A DNA stretch of 64,000 bases. It comes from Eubacteriaceae bacterium (GTDB taxonomy: Bacteria; Bacillota; Clostridia; Peptostreptococcales; Anaerovoracaceae). The position numbers and the translations under genes are program-made. This document shows, in pieces, positions 18,738 to 26,992 of the stretch. Location: the NCBI GenBank assembly GCA_902362805.1, contig CABIXY010000010.1:1-64000 (forward strand), in the 5' to 3' direction. Positions within the stretch are counted from its first letter, which is position 1. Every line of letters starts with the position of its first letter. The notes beneath the pieces were generated by a model, which was not told the origin of the DNA, made no database searches, and saw nothing but the letters and a program-made list of their open reading frames with translations.

Positions 18738-18767
18738 AAAAAAGCACACCGTTTTCACGATGTGCTC
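18738..18767 (-). terminator. Terminator of the RelB/ParE operon
   Basis: On the minus strand AGCACA-t-CGT-GAAA-ACG-g-TGTGCT is followed by TTTTT: a compact GAAA-loop hairpin 20 bp past the toxin stop. Confidence 0.75.
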
Positions 18768-18787
18768 ATTCACTTATTCCATTTCTA

Positions 18788-19105
18788 TCATATCAAGCTG
18801 TGCCGCCTGATCCCTGGCACATAGATTATTGCAGTTACCTGCACTATATTGTTTTCTTCATCAATCCAGAAATACACATAATAATTTTTCACTCTCATTC
18901 GATGAATACCCTGACTGCGCCACGGTTCTTCTTCCGTAAGTTTGATTCTCTCCGGCATAGTTGACAGGTTCTTTATTCCCTTTTTCAGACCAGCTATCGC
19001 ATTTGCGGCAGCCTCTGGGGCAAGCAGCTCATTCGCAATGTATGATTTGATTCCTCTCAAGTGTTCTCTTGCTTGTCTGGTAATCCTTACGCTATATGGC
19101 TTCAT
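18788..19105 (-). CDS. RelE/ParE-family toxin
   Basis: 105 aa. The RelE/ParE fold is visible: KPYSVRITRQAREHLRGIKSYIANEL (helical hairpin), RMRVKNYYVYFWIDEENNIVQVTAIIYVPGIRR (central strands and basic C-terminus). The combination YVYFWIDE...VTAIIYVPGIRR is closer to ParE/YoeB-like plasmid stabilisation toxins. Its ATG overlaps the antitoxin stop by ATGA, giving antitoxin-first coupling. Target is either ribosome-dependent mRNA or gyrase; the sequence alone does not decide. Confidence 0.85.
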   Translation of the reverse strand: MKPYSVRITRQAREHLRGIKSYIANELLAPEAAANAIAGLKKGIKNLSTMPERIKLTEEEPWRSQGIHRMRVKNYYVYFWIDEENNIVQVTAIIYVPGIRRHSLI

Positions 19106-19401
19106 ACACTCGTCTCCAGATCTTTAAATACTTCATCGACATCAAAGGAATCATCGACTTTCGCCTGCTGCAAACCTGTAGCCATCATACGATTGAATTC
19201 AGCCTTGATCATCTCATCACGTGCAGGTACCGCAGCAGGAAGTGTTACTGAGAATGGAATACCGTTATGTGCTATAATCTGACGATAATACATATCAATT
19301 GCAACAGAGCGCGGAATCCCAAGTCTTTCAAGAATACGTTCAGCCTGTTGTTTGATATCAGACTGCATCCTTGAATTAACATTTGCCGTCTTAGCAGCCA
19401 T
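19102..19401 (-). CDS. RelB/DinJ-family antitoxin
   Basis: 99 aa from the ATG at 19401 (MAAKTANVNSRMQSDIKQQA), which has AGGTGATG upstream. The N-terminus is a ribbon-helix-helix: NVNSRMQSDIKQQAERILERLG followed by IPRSVAIDMYYRQII. The C-terminal acidic tail VDDSFDVDEVFKDLE would wrap the toxin. DNA-binding repressor of its own operon and neutraliser of the downstream ParE-like toxin. Confidence 0.87.
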   Translation of the reverse strand: MAAKTANVNSRMQSDIKQQAERILERLGIPRSVAIDMYYRQIIAHNGIPFSVTLPAAVPARDEMIKAEFNRMMATGLQQAKVDDSFDVDEVFKDLETSV

Positions 19402-19686
19402 AATCCCATCACCTTTCATTTTGATTGACTACATTATAGCCTATCGTGATGCGAAATACAACACAATAGATACACACTACGCCAAGCAAAATGCCCCTTT
19501 AATTATGCTTCCTGATTTGAAACGGCAAACTGCATAATATGGCTTTATACGAGATGCAGATCGCCATAAATTTTTAAAATTTTCAGATTTTTTCGAAATT
19601 ATATTGTTTTTTTTCTAATACATGATATAATGTAAACATAACTTATCACAAGTAAATTTACGTACTATAAGTTAGGAGGTAAGCTT

Positions 19687-20349
19687 ATGAAACGAAAAAT
19701 CATCTCTGTTTTGTTAACGCTTACGATGATTCTTGTCTCAACAATGACCGTTGCAGCAGAAACAACATCATCTCCAAAAAGTTCTATTGAACTTAACACT
19801 ACTATCACTGAACAGCCCTTCATAACAGAAAACATTGAAGGCACGTTGAAAGTCATGGAAAATGCTGCTTTTACAAGAGTAATCGTTTATGACGACACGC
19901 AAAGCGTTGTTGCTGATATAACATATTTTGGCGACAATGGGCTATTGCTAAACAATTTAACTGAAGAAATCATTGACCTAAGCGATGCCACTTTAGCAGT
20001 CAGCGCCCCTCCAGGAGTATCTTTTGGAGACGACCATCCTTACAAGGGCACCTACGAAATGACTGGCGTCGCAATAAGTGTAGAGGCAGTCTTAATATGC
20101 CTGGCACTGGGTATACCAGCTGGAACTGCAGCAGTTGTAAGCATGGTAACCATTGCCGTCTCCTTAGGATTAAGCCACATATACTGGACAAAGAAAGTCG
20201 CATATGGTGAAGATTCTCAATATCTCTATGTGCGCACCAAAACGCAGTTCTACAAAAACTCTTCGCGTACAGCTAAGATTGGCAGTGAAATTGTAACTTA
20301 TCAGAAGAAAGCAAAAGGCGGCTCGGTACGCATCGCACCGGTGGCATGA
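19687..20349 (+). CDS. Secreted protein of unknown function with a central hydrophobic helix
   Basis: 220 aa. Clear signal peptide (basic MKRKII, hydrophobic core, cleavage expected after VAA at residue 24). Then comes a Ser/Thr-rich exported domain, a glycine/alanine-rich hydrophobic stretch at 127-167 (CLALGIPAGTAAVVSMVTIA in its centre), and a basic aromatic C-terminus (YLYVRTKTQFYKNSSRTAK). I do not recognise a family. Strong GGAGG ribosome site; a TATAAT box lies at 19624-19629. The stop overlaps the next start (ATGA). The layout, exported hydrophobic protein plus small membrane protein, resembles bacteriocin/immunity pairs but no bacteriocin motif is certain. Confidence 0.7.
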   Translation: MKRKIISVLLTLTMILVSTMTVAAETTSSPKSSIELNTTITEQPFITENIEGTLKVMENAAFTRVIVYDDTQSVVADITYFGDNGLLLNNLTEEIIDLSDATLAVSAPPGVSFGDDHPYKGTYEMTGVAISVEAVLICLALGIPAGTAAVVSMVTIAVSLGLSHIYWTKKVAYGEDSQYLYVRTKTQFYKNSSRTAKIGSEIVTYQKKAKGGSVRIAPVA

Positions 20350-20717
20350 AAAATAAGAATAGCATTCGGATCACAGTCATTTTGGGAATGACCGCTCTGT
20401 TCTTCTTATCCTATAAGTTCTATGATGAATCATTGCTATACTCGGCAGCTGTCGCTTGCGGTTTATTAATTAGTTTGCGAAGCATGCGATTAATAAAAAT
20501 AATTGATGGAGTCTATGAGATTGATGAAGAAGAACATTCTAATCTTTTTCAATATATCCTAGCCCTGTTGTATACGTGTGTAGTCAGCCTATGCATATAC
20601 CAATATTCCCATAAAAGCTTCATCATCGCCATATTAATTTCCATTGCTTATCTTATGTTAGAAATTTGGGTGCTGATAAAAAGGGGCAATCTGAAGAGAA
20701 AACAGAAAAATAAATAA
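20346..20717 (+). CDS. Small membrane protein coupled to the secreted protein
   Basis: 123 aa with about four hydrophobic segments (near 9-22, 30-45, 70-85 and 90-110) and a very basic C-terminus (KRGNLKRKQKNK), suggesting a cytoplasmic tail. Start overlaps the upstream stop by 4 nt, so translation is coupled. No family recognised. It may anchor, export or protect against the upstream secreted protein. Confidence 0.65.
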   Translation: MKNKNSIRITVILGMTALFFLSYKFYDESLLYSAAVACGLLISLRSMRLIKIIDGVYEIDEEEHSNLFQYILALLYTCVVSLCIYQYSHKSFIIAILISIAYLMLEIWVLIKRGNLKRKQKNK

Positions 20718-20718
20718 A

Positions 20719-20775
20719 ATATGCTCCCTTATAGGCAGACAAACGTAGAACTTGTCACTAGAAGGGAGCATATTG
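20719..20775 (-). terminator. Long-loop inverted repeat, probable terminator of the CpXC-scpB run
   Basis: Perfect 13-bp arms AATATGCTCCCTT / AAGGGAGCATATT around a loop of about 31 nt. On the minus strand it is followed by TTTATTTATTTTT, so it can terminate the CpXC gene. It also lies just past the plus-strand membrane-protein gene. Confidence 0.6.
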
Positions 20776-20787
20776 ATGTCATACGAT

Positions 20788-21432
20788 CTACTCCACCACG
20801 TCGATTCTCTCTGCCAGCCACTGGTCGTTGACCTCGGCATATTTGTTAGCCGGAATTGCCAAGGCAGATAGATAGTCATCTTTCAGCTGGTCGTATAATT
20901 CATCGTCCACATTGACCGTCAGCTGTTCTCCTGCCGCATTGTCATAGTCCCAGATGATAAAATACTCTTCGCCATTATCAAAGAAATACAAGAGGTCTCT
21001 GATTTTTACATCAGGCCACTCTTCCTTCATATTTTCCACGATGATGGCCTTGTAAAGTTCTATAATCCGGTCGTCTCTGCCGCCGTCAGCCAGCAAAATC
21101 TTTTCCAGCAGTTCTGCGCTGTTTCCAACCACACGGAAGACGGCTTCTTCGTCCAGATCCCCTTCCGGTACTTCCAGACTGTTCAGCTGTTCCAGCAGAT
21201 CCGACTCGTGTTCCGGCGCCATGTAAATCGTCAGCTTCTTGCCCGGATCCATGTACATCACGGGATATTCCACCAAAGTCTCATCTCCGCATTCAGGGCA
21301 TTTGATCAGGAAAAACTCCCCGTTCATAATCTGGTCTTTGAACTCCGGATCTGTGGAAACATCCACAAACTCGTTGAGATTCATCGTAATTTCGTGTTCG
21401 CAGTTGGGACACTTAAATTTCTCTTTCTCCAT
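20788..21432 (-). CDS. CpXC-domain zinc protein
   Basis: 214 aa. The N-terminal CpXC zinc domain has FKCPNCEHEITM and LIKCPECGDETLVEYPVMYM, two CPxC knuckles about 30 residues apart. The rest is helical and acidic. Found widely in clostridia; function unknown, possibly nucleic-acid or protein binding. Its start overlaps the scpB end by 20 nt, so it is the last gene of the scpAB operon. Confidence 0.82.
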   Translation of the reverse strand: MEKEKFKCPNCEHEITMNLNEFVDVSTDPEFKDQIMNGEFFLIKCPECGDETLVEYPVMYMDPGKKLTIYMAPEHESDLLEQLNSLEVPEGDLDEEAVFRVVGNSAELLEKILLADGGRDDRIIELYKAIIVENMKEEWPDVKIRDLLYFFDNGEEYFIIWDYDNAAGEQLTVNVDDELYDQLKDDYLSALAIPANKYAEVNDQWLAERIDVVE

Positions 21433-22027
21433 ACTCCACCTCTTCTATTGAAATCTGTTCCATACCGTTATCGTCGTCCTCCCCTTCTTCCTCAGAAAGG
21501 TTGATTACTCCTTCGATATCCTCAATCTCAGGTAAATCCTTCAGACTGGTAAATCCGAAATTCTTCAAAAATGTATCAGTGGTACCATAGAGAATCGGCC
21601 TGCCAATTCCGTCAGATTTTCCCTTTGGCAAGATCAAGTCTTTCTTTAGAAGACCGTCGATGACCCTGTCGCACTTCACACCTCTGATGGCGTCAATCTC
21701 CCCTTTTGTTACTGGCTGCTTATAGGCAATGATTGCCAGAACTTCAAGGGCTGACTGCGATAACTTCTTTACTTTAACTGGTGTGCAGAGCCGTTCTATG
21801 AACTCTGCATTCTCAGGCCGGGTCACAAACTGAAAAGATCTTCCCACCTGCCTGATGACGATTCCCCTTCCCTCCTGCTCATATTCTTCCTGCAGTTCGA
21901 GAAAATAGGTCATAGCGTCTTCTTTACTGATATTAAATAAATCTGCACAAGTCTTCACGTCCAGTGGCTGTCCCCAAATGAACATCATGGACTCAAAGGC
22001 AGATTTAATTGTCTTCTTACTATTCAT
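21413..22027 (-). CDS. scpB: Segregation and condensation protein B
   Basis: 204 aa from ATG 22027, which overlaps the scpA stop by 8 nt and has GAGGAGG in front. Two winged-helix domains: KSAFESMMFIWGQPLDV, and LSQSALEVLAIIAYKQPVTK followed by GEIDAIRGVKCDRVIDGLL. The acidic C-terminal tail is typical. It binds ScpA and the SMC heads in chromosome condensation. Confidence 0.93.
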   Translation of the reverse strand: MNSKKTIKSAFESMMFIWGQPLDVKTCADLFNISKEDAMTYFLELQEEYEQEGRGIVIRQVGRSFQFVTRPENAEFIERLCTPVKVKKLSQSALEVLAIIAYKQPVTKGEIDAIRGVKCDRVIDGLLKKDLILPKGKSDGIGRPILYGTTDTFLKNFGFTSLKDLPEIEDIEGVINLSEEEGEDDDNGMEQISIEEVEYGEREI

Positions 22028-22793
22028 CTGCGCCTGCCTCCTCAAATTTTCGCTCACCCGGTACCACTGTAATTTCCCCATAGACACTTCTTTGGTCTGC
22101 ATCCAGATACTTGTCCCTTATCATCTGCAGCACAGAGACGAAGGTGACAACAATATCGTAACGATCTTTCTTGTTGGGAATCAGCTCTTTTAAGTTCAAC
22201 TTGCGAATTCCTTTCAGAAATACGTTTTTAAAACGGTCTTTGATGTAGACCATGCGGCTTTCTATGGTCGCCTTTTCTCGCTCAACCTTTGTATAGTGAG
22301 CGCGTACCTCTTCTTCCCGCTTTTTCTTTCGCAGGAACTGATCAAAGGCGCTGGCGAATTTTTTGATATCCAAGTCCAGGTATTCGTCCGGCTGATTGAG
22401 ATACTCCGATATATCCTCCTGCGGTTTTTCGTAAATCAGGGACATATAATCCTCTCGCTCTTTCAGCTCTTCTGCCCCCCGCTTATACTTCTTGTATTCC
22501 AACAGTCTCTCTACCAGTTCACTTCTAGGATCTTCCTCCAGCAGCACTTCTCCCTCTACCGTCGCCCTAGGCAGAATCATCTTTGATTTGATATCGATCA
22601 AAGTGGCTGCCAGCACCATGAACTCTGTCGCCACATTAAAGTCCATGGCCTTCATGTCTTCGATATACGCGAGATACTGTCTTGTAATCTCCGAAATCCG
22701 AATATCGTAAATGCTCATCTGAGCGTTCTCTATCAAATACACGAGCAGGTCAAAAGGTCCTTCAAAGGACTGCAGTCTAACCTTGTAACTCAT
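22020..22793 (-). CDS. scpA: Segregation and condensation protein A
   Basis: 257 aa kleisin. N-terminal SMC-neck binding segment YKVRLQSFEGPFDLLVYLIE, then LIENAQMSIYDIRISEITRQ and FNVATEFMVLAATLIDIKSK; C-terminal winged helix (IVVTFVSVLQMIRDKYLDAD). It bridges SMC heads together with ScpB. Start overlaps the upstream EamA stop by 4 nt; the stop overlaps scpB. Confidence 0.93.
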   Translation of the reverse strand: MSYKVRLQSFEGPFDLLVYLIENAQMSIYDIRISEITRQYLAYIEDMKAMDFNVATEFMVLAATLIDIKSKMILPRATVEGEVLLEEDPRSELVERLLEYKKYKRGAEELKEREDYMSLIYEKPQEDISEYLNQPDEYLDLDIKKFASAFDQFLRKKKREEEVRAHYTKVEREKATIESRMVYIKDRFKNVFLKGIRKLNLKELIPNKKDRYDIVVTFVSVLQMIRDKYLDADQRSVYGEITVVPGERKFEEAGADE

Positions 22794-23713
22794 ACTTGCT
22801 CCTTTTCCTCGGCTTCTTTTTCCGCCAAGCCGGTATAGTAATTATAATACAAAAGTCCGATGACTACAACCGCACAGCCGATCATCTGCCAGGATGTCGG
22901 AACCTGCCCTAGGAATATCACACCCATGATGATGGCCGAAACACATTCGCCGGATTCCCAAGCCGAGACATAGAGAGAATCCACATGGCCGAAACAGAGG
23001 TTGAACACGGCGTGTGCGCCAATCTGACATACCAAAGTCAGACCGATGATATACACATAGTCCGCCTTTGAATATCCGAAGACCGGCGTCTTTGTAGCCA
23101 CCATACCTACGGCAAAGCAAATCCAGCAGGCGAGGAAGACCAGGAACACATAAGCACTGCCCGATACATCTTTTCTCACTTCATTTCCGACTGTGAAATA
23201 CAGTCCCATGAACATCGCCGCCAAAAAGGCCAAAACGTCGCCAGCAAAATTGCTGGCTGACAGTTGTCTGAAATCCAGCCCAGCAATCAAAGCACCACCC
23301 AGCAAAGCCAGGATGATGCCCATGACCGGGCGTACGCCCACCTTTCTGCGAAAGACGAATATGGTGATGACTAGCACAATCAGAGGATGCAGGGCCGCCA
23401 GCACAGACGCGCTGCCGATATCCGTCAGTTTGACAGCGTTAAACCAGGTAAAAAAGTGGAGGAACAAAAAAGTGCCTGCCACAAAGGTCCATATGTAATT
23501 CTTGATTGAAATTTTCTTCAGCACGTCTCGCTGTTTCAGTAAAACGGGAATTGCAAAGACGGGCATTCCCAGACTCAGCCTCCAAAATCCGATGGCCATG
23601 GAAGGTGCCTCAATGACACTGCCGAAGATTCCCGACGATGACCCCGCCACCACGGCAAAGACGACGATAATTTTTACATAGCGGGCTAAAAAGCCCTGTT
23701 TCTTATTTTCCAT
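22790..23713 (-). CDS. EamA-family (DMT) transporter
   Basis: 307 aa, ten predicted transmembrane helices in two EamA repeats (about 10-140 and 155-295). Repeat hallmarks include FWRLSLGMPVFAIPVLL and AALHPLIVLVITIFVF. Metabolite exporter/importer of unknown substrate in the cytoplasmic membrane. Followed by scpA (4-nt overlap) and preceded by a second EamA gene 3 bp away, with which it may be paired. Confidence 0.82.
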   Translation of the reverse strand: MENKKQGFLARYVKIIVVFAVVAGSSSGIFGSVIEAPSMAIGFWRLSLGMPVFAIPVLLKQRDVLKKISIKNYIWTFVAGTFLFLHFFTWFNAVKLTDIGSASVLAALHPLIVLVITIFVFRRKVGVRPVMGIILALLGGALIAGLDFRQLSASNFAGDVLAFLAAMFMGLYFTVGNEVRKDVSGSAYVFLVFLACWICFAVGMVATKTPVFGYSKADYVYIIGLTLVCQIGAHAVFNLCFGHVDSLYVSAWESGECVSAIIMGVIFLGQVPTSWQMIGCAVVVIGLLYYNYYTGLAEKEAEEKEQV

Positions 23714-23716
23714 TCT

Positions 23717-24628
23717 TCACGATTCCTTCTTTGTATTTCCTGCCAGCTGACAGATACAGACCCCTGCGATGATCAGCGCGGCGGTCAAAATCTTCACTGG
23801 CTGTAAGGTTTCTCCTAAAATCAAAGTAGCCAGGGCAAAGGAGAAAATCGGCACCAGATTGATGAATACCGAAGCCCTGGCCGGTCCGATTTCTTTGATG
23901 GCGATCTGCTGTACCAGATAAGAAAAACAGGACGGGAAAATGGCCATAAAAACGACGGCGATGTAAGCCTCTGCCGATACTCCTGGCAGAAATTCCCATG
24001 GTTTTTCCAAAAGCACAAAAGGTATCAGCACCAAGGTACATACCAAAAAACTGTAGTAGGTGATAGCAACCGGGGAAATCCCTGCACATCTGCTTTTGCT
24101 GTAAACGCCGTAAGCCGCCCACACAACTACTGCCAGGCACATGATCAGATCGCCTTTGTTCAAGTCAAATGCTGCCAGCACCGACAAATCGCCTGCGGTG
24201 ATAGTCAATACCACGCCAAAAAGCGATAGAACGATACCCAGTGCCTGCTTCAGGGGCAGCTTTTGTTTCAAAAAAAGCAGTGCCAACAAGGCAGTCACCA
24301 CCGGATTGGTCGCCCCGATAATCGATGAATTGATCGCAGTGGTATATTTCAGCGACAAGAAGAAAAAGATATGGTATCCCACCATGCCGACGATACCTGT
24401 AAAGAGGAACTTCTTCAAATCCGTCTTCTGAAATATGTATTTTTCCTCTGGATTCTTTGACTCCATGTATTTTTTGATGAATCCCATAGCGGCAGTCGCC
24501 ACGACAAATCTCCCAAAGGTCAGCGATACAGTCGGAATGTAGGGTACCGCAAATTTTCCGGCAATAAAAGCGCCTGACCAGCAAAATGCTGCCAGCACCA
24601 TCAGTATGTAAATTCTAGTATGCTTCAT
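23717..24628 (-). CDS. EamA-family (DMT) transporter
   Basis: 303 aa when started at ATG 24628 (MKHTRIYILMVLAAFCWSGAF), which lies 2 nt past the mtnA stop. Ten helices, two EamA repeats: FGRFVVATAAMGFIKKY, IGATNPVVTALLALLFLKQK and INLVPIFSFALATLILGE are the classical second-helix and fourth-helix motifs. Substrate unknown. Position directly after mtnA hints at sulfur-metabolite transport, but this is weak inference. Confidence 0.82.
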   Translation of the reverse strand: MKHTRIYILMVLAAFCWSGAFIAGKFAVPYIPTVSLTFGRFVVATAAMGFIKKYMESKNPEEKYIFQKTDLKKFLFTGIVGMVGYHIFFFLSLKYTTAINSSIIGATNPVVTALLALLFLKQKLPLKQALGIVLSLFGVVLTITAGDLSVLAAFDLNKGDLIMCLAVVVWAAYGVYSKSRCAGISPVAITYYSFLVCTLVLIPFVLLEKPWEFLPGVSAEAYIAVVFMAIFPSCFSYLVQQIAIKEIGPARASVFINLVPIFSFALATLILGETLQPVKILTAALIIAGVCICQLAGNTKKES

Positions 24629-24630
24629 AT

Positions 24631-25719
24631 TTATTTGAACAGCGCCGCCAAGCTCTTTTCGTATGGCGGTCTGCATATTCCCTTCTCTGTAATGACTGCT
24701 GTGATATTGTTTGCCGGTGTCACATCAAAGGATGGATTGTAGGTCTTTACTCCCTCCGGCGCCATCGGCTTTTCGTACCACATCTTGTAGATTTCTTCAC
24801 CATCGCGGAGTTCGATATGGATGTCCTCTCCCGTAGGCGTATTCAGATCAATCGTCGAAGTCGGCACGTACATATAGAATGGAATGCCATATTCTTTTGC
24901 CAAAATTGCCACGCCTGATGTGCCGATTTTGTTGGCTCCATCTCCGTTGGCAGCCATACGGTCACACCCTACGACCACGGCATCAATCCAACCGTTTTTC
25001 ATGACGATAGACGCCATATTATCGCAGATCAAAGTCACATCGATTCCTGATTTACAAAGCTCCCAGCTAGTCAGCCGCGCTCCCTGCAAGAGCGGCCTCG
25101 TCTCGTCAGCAAAAACTTTGAAATCATAACCCCGCTCCTGCCCCAGGTAAATAGGTGCAAGACAAGTTCCATACTTTGCTGTTGCAATGGTACCAGCATT
25201 ACAATGGGTCAGAATCCCCATGCCCGGCTGAAGCAGTGAAAGACCGTATTCTCCCATGGCAAAACAGGCTGCCTCGTCCTCTTTGCGGATTTGTTCTGCT
25301 TCAGCAAAAAGAACCTCCTTGGCTGTTTTCACGTCGAACCCCGTTGCTGCGGTTTTGTCAGATGCAGCCCCAGCTCCATGAATTTCGCTTACAAACTTGT
25401 CCCACATGCGAGAAAGCGCCCAAGCCAAGTTCACCGCTGTGGGTCTGGCTGTCACCAGATAGTCTTTAGCAGTCTTCAGCTGGAGTGCAAAGTCGTCGAT
25501 ATCTGTGCCCTGGAAATCTCTCACCGACAAGTAGAGACCATAAGCCGCCGCAACACCGATAGCCGGCGCCCCTCTGACCTTCAGTTTGTAGATAGCCTCC
25601 CAAACATCTTCTTTCGTATGCATCTCTTCGTAGATTTCTTCGCCGGGTAAGCGCGTCTGATCTAAAACCAACATCTTATTATCTATGTATTTCACTGGTG
25701 CGATTTCAAATACTTTCAT
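24631..25719 (-). CDS. mtnA: Methylthioribose-1-phosphate isomerase
   Basis: 362 aa, eIF-2B-alpha/beta/delta-like fold. Active-site features: substrate loop KVRGAPAIGVAAAYGLYLS, catalytic Cys in MGILTHCNAGTIATAKYGT, and catalytic Asp in AVVVGCDRMAANGDGANK. It converts 5-methylthioribose-1-phosphate to 5-methylthioribulose-1-phosphate in methionine salvage. GGTGGAG precedes the ATG. The other salvage genes (mtnK, mtnB and so on) are absent from the window. First gene of the mtnA-EamA-EamA-scpA-scpB-CpXC run. Confidence 0.92.
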   Translation of the reverse strand: MKVFEIAPVKYIDNKMLVLDQTRLPGEEIYEEMHTKEDVWEAIYKLKVRGAPAIGVAAAYGLYLSVRDFQGTDIDDFALQLKTAKDYLVTARPTAVNLAWALSRMWDKFVSEIHGAGAASDKTAATGFDVKTAKEVLFAEAEQIRKEDEAACFAMGEYGLSLLQPGMGILTHCNAGTIATAKYGTCLAPIYLGQERGYDFKVFADETRPLLQGARLTSWELCKSGIDVTLICDNMASIVMKNGWIDAVVVGCDRMAANGDGANKIGTSGVAILAKEYGIPFYMYVPTSTIDLNTPTGEDIHIELRDGEEIYKMWYEKPMAPEGVKTYNPSFDVTPANNITAVITEKGICRPPYEKSLAALFK

Positions 25720-25868
25720 TTCTCCACCTGCCTGTAATTGTAATCTAACGCATGTCTCCCTGCGGTAACGTATTACTTGCCCAATATGCCTTCAGTCACT
25801 TCCGCTCCTCTCGCTGTCTGTTTTGCCTAGCCGAACAAGCTTGGAGTAAAAAGACAAGGCTGTCTTGA

Positions 25869-25979
25869 TTATAGCGTCCATTATACCGTGCGCATTCCTC
25901 TAAATATAGAATAGAAGCGCATGATTCAATGGACGCTTCCTTGCAGTGAAACTGTCTGGGTTATAGCGTCCATTATACC
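25869..25979 (-). promoter_or_regulatory. Structured, repeated promoter/leader region upstream of mtnA
   Basis: On the minus strand GGTATAATGGACGCTATAA occurs twice (plus-strand 25869-25887 and 25961-25979), each containing a TATAAT box. Between them AGCGTCCATT (minus-strand complement at plus 25928-25937) pairs perfectly over 10 bp with AATGGACGCT of the upstream copy, making a hairpin with a 27-nt loop. A -35-like TTGCAG sits 18 bp before the distal -10. The SAM-riboswitch core was looked for and not seen. The other parts of the 25720-26119 gap show nothing I recognise. Confidence 0.42.
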
Positions 25980-26119
25980 ATTAATCTTACCTTCTCTGCA
26001 AGGGAAATAGCCCTGTTGTTTGCTTATAAAACAGCTGTTTCTAAGGGGAGGGCGCGACATCTTTGCTCCACTCATGCCTTGTAACGCAATTTCACGACAA
26101 CTCCCCCTTTCTACATAAT

Positions 26120-26761
26120 TTACCCTATACTTCTACTGAAATGGAGTTCAATATATTTTTTAACATCATCGTGGTTTCCCTCTTGAATCGCCCGTAAAAT
26201 CTGCTCATGCTCAAGAATATTCTCATCCCTGTCAACATCATAATTTTGATGGTCGTATAAAACTACAAGGAAAAGAAGATTAAAAAATGCAGCATACAAT
26301 CGTTCCAAAGTAGTATTTCTCAGTATCTTTATGAGGCTGACATCGAATTCAATAGCGATTTGGGCAAATCGATAATCACTTTCAATCGAATGCTCTTTAC
26401 TAAGGTTTTTCTGCTGTGCAATAAAGTCCCTCATCAGCGTAATCAAATCAGGAATTAGATTCTTTTTGATGCATTGTTCATAGCTTCCTACCAACAAAAT
26501 CTTTGCCGTATCCTGTACTTCATTAAAAAGTGATTGATCAATCTCGACCACCCGAGGCCCTGCATGAGGAGTAAACGTCACCAGGCCTTCGCTTTCCAAA
26601 ATGGACAGAGCCTCTCTGACGGGCGAATTGCTGATTTCTAATTCCTTAGCCAATTCAAGCATATTTATTTTTTCTCCAAGCTGATAAGTTTGGTCGAGAA
26701 TTCGACCTTTGATCAAATCATAGACCTGGTCTTTGATGGAAATTTTTTTTAAGACACTCAT
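26120..26761 (-). CDS. GntR-family regulator (FadR-like, paralogue 1)
   Basis: 213 aa. The winged helix (about 1-75) is IKDQVYDLIKGRILDQTYQL then ELAKELEISNSPVREALSIL; the C-terminal domain is all-helical and ligand-binding (about 85-213). Related to the regulators at 34.2 and 39.6 kb. It is divergent from the amino-acid dehydrogenase at 26993, whose promoter region contains two TATGCACAAT sites. Probably represses that gene and perhaps the BCCT/MttB operon. Confidence 0.85.
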   Translation of the reverse strand: MSVLKKISIKDQVYDLIKGRILDQTYQLGEKINMLELAKELEISNSPVREALSILESEGLVTFTPHAGPRVVEIDQSLFNEVQDTAKILLVGSYEQCIKKNLIPDLITLMRDFIAQQKNLSKEHSIESDYRFAQIAIEFDVSLIKILRNTTLERLYAAFFNLLFLVVLYDHQNYDVDRDENILEHEQILRAIQEGNHDDVKKYIELHFSRSIG

Positions 26762-26850
26762 GAAGTCACCTGCCTTCTCTATTTTGGGATAACATCTTTT
26801 TACTTACTATTATAGGAAACAATGAATTGGCTGTCAAATCTTTTATGTTT

Positions 26851-26955
26851 TATGCACAATGGACTATAGATTTCCGAATTTTTAATTTTTTATTGACAAA
26901 TAAATTTATGGCGGTATAATATAAGCAGGATTATCGATTATGGATTATGCACAAT
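26851..26955 (+). promoter_or_regulatory. Promoter and two operator-like sites before the first amino-acid dehydrogenase
   Basis: -35 TTGACA (26893-26898) and -10 TATAAT (26915-26920), 16-bp spacer. TATGCACAAT occurs at 26851-26860 and again at 26946-26955, on either side of the promoter. The sites match the GTGCAC-centred palindromes at the other GntR-linked promoters. Confidence 0.6.
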
Positions 26956-26992
26956 ATATCAAACTTATAAAAGGATAGAAAGGAATGTAAAA

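Noticed and set aside
25720..26119. SAM-I riboswitch upstream of mtnA
   Set aside because: The conserved core (AGAG-GGTGGAGGGA with GATGAAGCC-type pieces) was looked for on the minus strand and not found.
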